12,770 nt of DNA from HGM05232 sp036661515 (lineage in GTDB: Bacteria > Bacteroidota > Bacteroidia > Bacteroidales > Muribaculaceae). Under the pieces are notes generated by a model that did not search any database, had not been told where the DNA came from, and saw only the letters and a list, made by a program, of their open reading frames with translations. The position numbers and the translations under genes were made by a program. Each line of letters begins with the position of its first letter. Positions within the stretch are counted from its first letter, which is position 1. The stretch spans positions 1 to 12,770 of the forward strand of contig JAVWYO010000057.1 of NCBI GenBank assembly GCA_036661515.1. Direction: 5' to 3'. Below are positions 9,001-12,770 of the stretch, piece after piece.

Positions 9001-9310
9001 TCTGTTCAAAGACATGATGAACACGATGAATGGAAAGACTATTGCTACTCTTATGCGTGGGCAAATCCCAGTACAAGAAGCTGCACCAGTGCAGCCAGCT
9101 GCACCCGAAATGCGCCAAGATTACAGCCGTTATAGCACTCGAAAAGAGCAATATCCGGGCGAAAACGCACAGCGCGCAGCGGCATCACAGCAACAAGGCG
9201 AGCAACAGCGTCGCGAGCCAATAAAGGTAGGGCCTAAAGTTGGCCGTAACGATCCATGTCCTTGTGGAAGTGGTAAAAAATTCAAAAACTGTCACGGTCG
9301 CGAAGTATAA
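6002..9310 (+). CDS. secA: Preprotein translocase ATPase SecA
   Basis: The motor ATPase of the Sec pathway, which pushes unfolded preproteins through SecYEG at the inner membrane. At 1,102 residues it is the long form usual in Bacteroidota (E. coli SecA is 901). NBD1 carries the Walker A motif MATGEGKTL (G194-T198) and the DEVD box at 299-302. NBD2 carries NMAGRGTDI (688-696) and the arginine-finger region RQLRGRAGRQGD (723-734). The helical scaffold segment FGIRKHLLEYDDVMN is at 793-807. A coiled, charged stretch lies near 62-105. Extra sequence between about 320 and 490, compared with E. coli, accounts for much of the added length. A Q/A-rich linker (about 1040-1080) leads to the C-terminal zinc motif C1086-x-C1088-x8-C1097-H1098, which in other bacteria binds SecB or ribosomes. 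ATG 6002 gives the standard start with LKSMFGNKSQRDVK. Codons ending in T (GCT, GGT, CGT) are frequent, in keeping with good expression. A strong terminator follows. Confidence 0.98.
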   Translation: MGINDFLKSMFGNKSQRDVKELQPIVEKIIAIYPSLESISNDELRAKIVDVRLRLKNCVAPQRKKIEELKVELEALEYDKREPLWDEIDKIDKEILSKLEEELEIVLPEVFAVVKETAKRFKDNATIEVTANEFDRNLAAKGKDFVSIQGDKAVYLNHWRAGGNDVVWDMVHYDVQLVGGIVLHRGKIAEMATGEGKTLVATLPVFLNALTGNGVHVVTVNDYLAKRDSEWMGPLYMFHGLSVDCIDKTQPNSSERRDAYNADITFGTNNEFGFDYLRDNMATSPLDLVQRKHNYTIVDEVDSVLIDDARTPLIISGPVPKGDDQLFIEFRPNVEKVVNAQRKLVTELLADAKSKMTSDDKEVRKEGTLSLYRAYKGLPKSGALIKYLSQDGVKPQMMETESHYMQDNSREMFIVTDPLYFVIDEKNNSVELTDKGIDILTGNTDDPLFFVLPDIASQLSELEIKGLTPDELQAQKDDLMQAYAIKAERVHTVNQLFKAYTLFALNTEYVVDDNKVKIVDEQTGRIMEGRRYSDGLHQAIEAKEGVKVEAATQTFATITLQNYFRMYHKLSGMTGTAETEAGELWDIYKLDVVTIPTNRPISRVDSNDRVYKTKKEKYNAVIDEIQKMVDAGRPVLVGTTSVEISELLSRMLLMRKIPHNVLNAKLHQREADIVAQAGKTGTVTIATNMAGRGTDIKLTQEVREAGGLAIIGTERHESRRVDRQLRGRAGRQGDPGSSVFYVSFEDTVMRLFATDRVVKMLDRLGLKEGEMIEANMVTKSIENAQKRVEENNFGIRKHLLEYDDVMNAQRNVVYTKRHHALMGERIGIDIMNMLYDSVENIISSYSSQDDYPEMALNVSKTFAIEMPFDEMAYRKMRTEDMTDSLYKSVITAFKRKSERMAEVANPIIKQIVEERNGKGLIRVPITDGKRVFGITVDIDEAYESQCKSISKAWQKSILLMGIDEAWKEHLRELDQLRQSSQNASYEQKDPLLIYKLESFNLFKDMMNTMNGKTIATLMRGQIPVQEAAPVQPAAPEMRQDYSRYSTRKEQYPGENAQRAAASQQQGEQQRREPIKVGPKVGRNDPCPCGSGKKFKNCHGREV

Positions 9311-9332
9311 CACAAACTCAAAATAATCAAGC

Positions 9333-9378
9333 GAGGCTATTCAAAAGTTTTAAAAACTTCCGAATAGCCTCATTTTTT
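9333..9378 (+). terminator. Rho-independent terminator after secA
   Basis: A perfect 10-bp stem pairs GAGGCTATTC (9333-9342) with GAATAGCCTC (9362-9371). The space between them holds a second AT-rich dyad (AAGTTTT/AAAACTT) that lengthens the hairpin. Six T residues follow at 9373-9378. It starts 22 bases after the secA stop. Confidence 0.92.
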
Positions 9379-9464
9379 AGTGTTACAATTATTGAACTTA
9401 TGTTAGCATATATAAAATCTTTACAAACAGAGTAAAATATACGTTAAAGTATAGGATAAATAAT

Positions 9465-9472
9465 TATATTTG
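9465..9472 (+). promoter_or_regulatory. Bacteroidota -7 element of the LRR gene promoter
   Basis: TATATTTG is a perfect TAnnTTTG element. The -33 region is weak (GTTA at 9443-9446, spacer 18). A start near 9479 would leave a leader of about 65 nt before the ATG at 9544. That leader is very AT-rich and holds a short open frame, listed separately. Between the secA terminator and this element (9379-9464) I see nothing else. Confidence 0.55.
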
Positions 9473-9485
9473 TAATTCATATTTT

Positions 9486-9533
9486 ATGAAAAGTGAAAGA
9501 CAATTGAAAGAACAACTAATTATTAACTATTAA
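9486..9533 (+). CDS. Possible 15-residue upstream open reading frame in the LRR leader
   Basis: ATG at 9486 opens a 15-codon frame (MKSERQLKEQLIINY) ending with TAA at 9531-9533, ten bases before the LRR gene start. It would lie wholly inside the predicted mRNA leader. It has no visible Shine-Dalgarno and no family likeness. In AT-rich leaders such frames arise often by chance, so translation is unproven. If translated it could act as a leader peptide or help ribosomes reload at ATG 9544. Confidence 0.2.
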   Translation: MKSERQLKEQLIINY

Positions 9534-9543
9534 TATCAAAATT

Positions 9544-12500
9544 ATGAACATGAAAACTACTTTTAGACATGCTCTCATTTTTGTTATGGCTATCTTTATG
9601 TGTAGCGTAACAATTAATGCAGCAACTATTTACGTAGATGGTATCAAGTACACTACTTCAGGAGCGAAAGCTACTGTTGCTAAGTACGATGCTAAAACTG
9701 GTGGCGAATACAAGGGCGTTATTGTTATTCCAGAAACTATTACATCGGCTGGTAAAACCTACACCGTAACTGGTACTGGAGCTAATTCTTTTGTTAATTG
9801 TATTGAAGTTACAAATGTAACACTTCCTAATACTTGCGTCTCTATTGGGCGTAATTCTTTTAAGGGGTGTGCTGCAATGACTAATTTCCCAATGCCAGCT
9901 ACTGCTACTTCAATTGGTCAAGGTGCTTTTGATGGTTGCGCTTTAATTACTGAAGCATTTATACCTTCGGGTTGCACAGCAAAGATTCCTATGATTAAAG
10001 ATGAATTCAACGGTTGTACAAGTTTAAAGAAATTCACTATTCAAGATAGTGAAGAGGAAATCGTTTTTGCTCCCGAAATGTTTGGAGCCGTAAAGCCTCC
10101 TATTGAAGATTTGTATATTGGACGTAATATTTCTAGCAAATACAAACCTGGTTTTGCTGGAATGTCTACAATCAAGAAACTTGTTATTGGCGATAAAGTA
10201 ACCACTATTAGTGCTGGTGCTTTTGCTAATATATCAGAATTGATAGACCTTACTATTGGTAACGGAGTAACAACTATGGAAGCAAGTGCTTTCGCTAATT
10301 GTTCTAAACTTACATCGGTTATGATTCCTGTTGGAATTACTGCTATCCCAAGTCAAGCATTCTCTGGCTGTAGAAGTTTGAAAGATGCTAAAATGAGTGG
10401 AAACGTTACATCAATTGGTGCTTATGCTTTCAACGCTTGCCCTCTTGAATTAAACGGCTTCCCTATGGGTGTCCAAACTATTGGCGCAAAAGCTTTCTAT
10501 AAAGGTGCGATTGCTACAACTCTAACACTACCTGAAGGACTTACTTCTATTGGTGAAAAAGCATTCTTTGGTTGTAACCTTAAAAACATTGAAATACCTG
10601 CATCAGTTACTTCTATTGGTGAAGCTGCATTTGGAACTGTTAATGCAACAAGCATAAAAGTTGCTACAGCTAATACAGTTTACAAGTCAACAGACGATAT
10701 TCTTTACACTGTCGACGGTAAAGCTATCATTGCTATTGCTCCTGCTTCAGCTACATTAGTTGCCTTAAAGAATTTCACAAATGCTACTGTTGAGACGGTT
10801 ATGCAATATGGCTTGGCTTTAGCTCCTTTTGAAAAAATTGAGTTAGCTAATCTTAAATCAATTGAGGAACATGCTTTCTTTGCTACTCCTAATTTGAGTA
10901 CTTTTACTGTAAATGGCGCAACAAGTCTTGGAACTTATGCTTTTGAAAATTCTGGCGTTAAGACAATTACTATTGGTGAGGGTATAAGAACTATTCAGAG
11001 CTATTTTGCTCAAGGTTGTTCAAATCTTACTTCAGTAACACTTCCTAAATCTCTTAACGTGATTATGCTTAATGCGTTTAAGGATTGTTCTGCTCTTAAG
11101 AGCATTATCTTTGAACACGCTGTTAACTATATCGAAGCTGGTGCTATTCCTTCAACTATCGAAGAAATAACTTGTAAGAATATAAATGTTCCTATCATTA
11201 GCGGTGATTTATTTAACGAAGCTATGAGTACCGTTAAATGTAAGGTAGCAGAAAGTGCTGTCGCAGACTATAAAGCTGCTGCTGGTTGGAAATTCCTTAA
11301 TATTATTGGTGATCCTTCTATTACTGGTAAAAAACAAGAATTAGGTTGCCCTACAGGTCTTTATTTTGCTACAAAAGCAGGTGAACTAAAATACTTAGAT
11401 GCTCAAGGCAATATTCAAGATACTGGTATTCCTTCAGGACTTCATGCTTTTCAACTTGGTGCTGCTCATAATCGCATTTATGTTGGTTATGCTGGTGATA
11501 AATTCACATATCAAGACCCTAAAGACACACAAGGAGATGGCGAATTATTCTATCTAAATAAGAGTGGTGATTCTTTCTATCGTGTTACGTTAGTATCTAA
11601 TATTGGTTACAACGCTTTTGAAGATGTTTTCTCAATGTCTGTTGATGCTCCTGCTCATAAGCTCCTTGTTGCCGACCGTAACGTTGGTATTCACTTGATT
11701 GACACAGAAACTCCTGGATTATATGGCCAACAACCTTTCTTAACTCAAAATGATTGGCTTTCATATTATAATAAAGGTATTACTTGGGGTGCAATCGGTT
11801 GTGGTATGATAAGAGATAGCAAAAATGTATATTGGATGGGTAAAAAATTCAATGGTAGTGGTATATTCCGTTTCAAAGAAACTGATATTTATCCCGAAAA
11901 GAATTACCCTGCTGACATTCCTTATCCTGTGCTATTTGAAGGCGTTTCTATGACTACTTTCTACATTGATGAAGAGAATGGATTCCTTTATGCTTATCTT
12001 CAAATGCCTGCATCAAACGACAAGACTTCTGTCCCTGGTATATATCGTTTCTCTCTTGCTGATATTGAGGCTAATCAAGCCCAAACATCTTTTGCTGTTC
12101 ATGGAACACTTATCGATGATTCTCCTGTTAAGAAAGAAGGTTCTTCTCCAAATGAATTAACTGGTATCACTCAAATTAGTGGTAATGGTGAAAATATTTA
12201 TTGGGCATATATTGCTCCTGCTGCTGGTGATACCGAAATTATTGGTGCAAAACCTCTTGATGAGACAAATCCTCTACACAAGAGTGGTATTAAGACAATT
12301 TCTGCTAAAGGTGGTGAAGTCACTGTAAGCTATGCTGTTAAAGACGTTGAAGCTTATGGAGTAGTAGCTGCTAAATATACAAAACCTGCTGGCGTTGAAG
12401 ATAATGTTTCTGATAAAGTTCAAACTAAGTGCATCGTAAAAGGCTCACAAGTTGACGTTAATGCCGATGCTAAAGTAAGAATCATATCAATAAACGGTTC

Positions 12501-12627
12501 TATCTGTGGCGAAACTATGATTTCAGGTAATGGAACTGTTTCTGTTGCTAATCTTTCTAAAGGTATGTATTTAATACATGTAATGTACACCGATGGCTCT
12601 GCCGAAGTTGTAAAAGTTATTAGATAA
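9544..12627 (+). CDS. Secreted BspA-like leucine-rich repeat protein with T9SS sorting domain
   Basis: A 1,027-residue exported protein of modular build. Residues 1-26 are a signal peptide (hydrophobic LIFVMAIFMCSV, cleavage after INA). A second in-frame ATG at 9550 (MKTTFRHAL) could equally be the start. Residues about 75-560 are a solenoid of BspA/TpLRR-type repeats (LRR_5) of about 22-23 residues with the pattern T-SIG-x-AF-x-GC-x-L-x-x-I/V-x-I/L-P. The array closes with the usual ADYKAAAGWKFLNIIGD cap (574-590). Residues about 600-945 are not LRR. They show recurring beta-strand units such as LYFATKAGELKYL, KLLVADRNVGIHLID, NVYWMGKKF and FLYAYLQM, which suggest a beta-propeller. Residues about 949-1027 resemble a type A T9SS C-terminal sorting domain, ending LSKGMYLIHVMYTDGSAEVVKVIR (in part). 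BspA-like proteins serve in adhesion or protein and glycan binding; the ligand here is unknown. Codon use favours T-ending codons strongly. It has its own promoter and terminators on both sides, so it is monocistronic. Confidence 0.88.
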   Translation: MNMKTTFRHALIFVMAIFMCSVTINAATIYVDGIKYTTSGAKATVAKYDAKTGGEYKGVIVIPETITSAGKTYTVTGTGANSFVNCIEVTNVTLPNTCVSIGRNSFKGCAAMTNFPMPATATSIGQGAFDGCALITEAFIPSGCTAKIPMIKDEFNGCTSLKKFTIQDSEEEIVFAPEMFGAVKPPIEDLYIGRNISSKYKPGFAGMSTIKKLVIGDKVTTISAGAFANISELIDLTIGNGVTTMEASAFANCSKLTSVMIPVGITAIPSQAFSGCRSLKDAKMSGNVTSIGAYAFNACPLELNGFPMGVQTIGAKAFYKGAIATTLTLPEGLTSIGEKAFFGCNLKNIEIPASVTSIGEAAFGTVNATSIKVATANTVYKSTDDILYTVDGKAIIAIAPASATLVALKNFTNATVETVMQYGLALAPFEKIELANLKSIEEHAFFATPNLSTFTVNGATSLGTYAFENSGVKTITIGEGIRTIQSYFAQGCSNLTSVTLPKSLNVIMLNAFKDCSALKSIIFEHAVNYIEAGAIPSTIEEITCKNINVPIISGDLFNEAMSTVKCKVAESAVADYKAAAGWKFLNIIGDPSITGKKQELGCPTGLYFATKAGELKYLDAQGNIQDTGIPSGLHAFQLGAAHNRIYVGYAGDKFTYQDPKDTQGDGELFYLNKSGDSFYRVTLVSNIGYNAFEDVFSMSVDAPAHKLLVADRNVGIHLIDTETPGLYGQQPFLTQNDWLSYYNKGITWGAIGCGMIRDSKNVYWMGKKFNGSGIFRFKETDIYPEKNYPADIPYPVLFEGVSMTTFYIDEENGFLYAYLQMPASNDKTSVPGIYRFSLADIEANQAQTSFAVHGTLIDDSPVKKEGSSPNELTGITQISGNGENIYWAYIAPAAGDTEIIGAKPLDETNPLHKSGIKTISAKGGEVTVSYAVKDVEAYGVVAAKYTKPAGVEDNVSDKVQTKCIVKGSQVDVNADAKVRIISINGSICGETMISGNGTVSVANLSKGMYLIHVMYTDGSAEVVKVIR
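9766..11164 (+). repeat. BspA/TpLRR leucine-rich repeat array within the secreted protein
   Basis: Protein-level repeats of about 22-23 residues run through residues 75-540. The clearest copies read SIGRNSFKGC, SIGQGAFDGC, TISAGAFANI, TMEASAFANC, AIPSQAFSGC, SIGAYAFNAC, TIGAKAFYKG, SIGEKAFFGC and SIGEAAFGTV, each followed by a hydrophobic strand. Two adjacent units share the 17-base identity TTACTTCTATTGGTGAA, spaced 66 bases (22 codons) apart at 10541 and 10607, a sign of recent duplication or gene conversion. A less regular stretch, near residues 375-430, interrupts the array. Confidence 0.85.
11341..12378 (+). other. Propeller-like middle region of the LRR protein
   Basis: Residues about 600-945 lack LRR units. 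About six loosely similar segments appear, each an aromatic-rich strand followed by a G-I/E-hydrophobic strand: GLYFATKAGELKYLD, RIYVGYAG with GELFYLN, KLLVADRNVGIHLID, NVYWMGKKF with GIFRFK, FLYAYLQM with GIYRFSL, and NIYWAYIAP with GIKTIS. The spacing and strand pattern suggest a six-bladed beta-propeller. This is a pattern call from sequence alone, and I do not recognise a named family. Confidence 0.4.
12388..12624 (+). other. Probable type A T9SS C-terminal sorting domain
   Basis: Residues 949-1027 show the build of Por-secretion tails: an immunoglobulin-like strand set with KVRIISINGSIC (type A 'v.i.d..G'), a NLSKGMYLIHV strand (the 'L..G.Y.v.v' motif) and a final basic, hydrophobic strand ending VVKVIR. 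In T9SS bacteria this tail directs export across the outer membrane and is removed on arrival. No T9SS machinery gene lies in this window. Confidence 0.72.
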
Positions 12628-12653
12628 CATTTTCGATTTTCGATAATAAAAAA

Positions 12654-12690
12654 ATGAGGCATTTCCTTTCGGGGAGATGTCTCATTTTCT
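12654..12690. terminator. Bidirectional terminator between the LRR gene and a convergent gene
   Basis: A 13-bp stem pairs ATGAGGCATTTCC (12654-12666) with GGAGATGTCTCAT (12673-12685). It contains two G-U wobbles in the + strand RNA and a six-base loop. On the + strand it is followed by TTTTCTTTAT. On the - strand the A-run at 12648-12654 gives the matching U-tract. It sits between two converging stop codons and can serve both genes. Confidence 0.85.
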
Positions 12691-12707
12691 TTATATTAGT
12701 TCTAATC

Positions 12708-12770
12708 TTAGCGGGGACGTTGACTTTTGGGAAGTTTTGCCACTACTTGAGCGTAGGAATGGTCAATGAG
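12708..12770 (-). CDS. C-terminal end of a probable MmcQ/YjbR-family protein (partial)
   Basis: Read from the right edge on the - strand, the last 20 codons before a TAA (12708-12710) encode LIDHSYAQVVAKLPKSQRPR. This resembles the C-terminus of MmcQ/YjbR-family proteins, small DNA-binding-fold proteins of about 115-120 residues that commonly end in a helix of the form LIDxSYxLVVAKLPKK. The remainder lies outside the window. The stop codon is 18 bases past the T-tract of the two-way terminator, as expected for a convergent gene end. With only 20 residues the family call is tentative, though the frame and position are convincing. Confidence 0.6.
   Translation of the reverse strand, partial: LIDHSYAQVVAKLPKSQRPR

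Noticed and set aside
9333..9378. Inverted repeat after secA as an insertion-sequence end or attachment site
   Set aside because: Stem, small loop and following T-run are those of an ordinary terminator; no transposase or target duplication is near.

Overview
The window looks like a chromosomal segment from a low-GC member of the Bacteroidota, most likely order Bacteroidales. Four things point there. The promoter elements upstream of five genes match the Bacteroidota -7 consensus TAnnTTTG. SecA is the long form of about 1,100 residues with a C-terminal zinc motif. There is a DUF4105/Lnb-type membrane protein. The last large gene encodes a BspA-like leucine-rich-repeat protein ending in what looks like a type IX secretion (T9SS) sorting domain. 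I see no tRNA, rRNA, CRISPR, insertion sequence or prophage signal.

Layout, all on the + strand except the right edge: (1) 131-2050, nadE, glutamine-dependent NAD+ synthetase. (2) 2190-3077, an AraC-family regulator with its own promoter. (3) 3125-4327, lnb, the Bacteroides-type lipoprotein N-acyltransferase; its promoter overlaps the end of the araC gene. (4) 4324-5898, an exported alkaline-phosphatase-superfamily protein whose start overlaps the lnb stop (ATGA) and which appears to have lost nearly all catalytic residues. (5) 6002-9310, secA, followed by a strong hairpin terminator at 9333-9378. (6) 9544-12627, a secreted LRR protein with a probable beta-propeller-like middle region and the sorting tail. 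(7) 12654-12690, a two-way terminator, and beyond it on the - strand the last 20 codons of a probable MmcQ/YjbR-family gene cut by the window edge.

The middle of the window has an envelope-biogenesis theme. SecA drives preproteins, including lipoprotein precursors, across the inner membrane. Lnb adds the third acyl chain to mature lipoproteins on the outer face of that membrane. The coupled pseudo-phosphatase is exported to the same compartment. NadE and the AraC regulator are separate transcription units with no clear functional tie. The LRR protein is a probable surface or secreted product with its own promoter and terminators on both sides.

The most interesting signal is the pair lnb plus a catalytically degenerate PafA-like protein: only the first metal-binding aspartate survives, yet the fold landmarks and export signal are kept. 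That pattern suggests a non-enzymatic partner or scaffold rather than a phosphatase.
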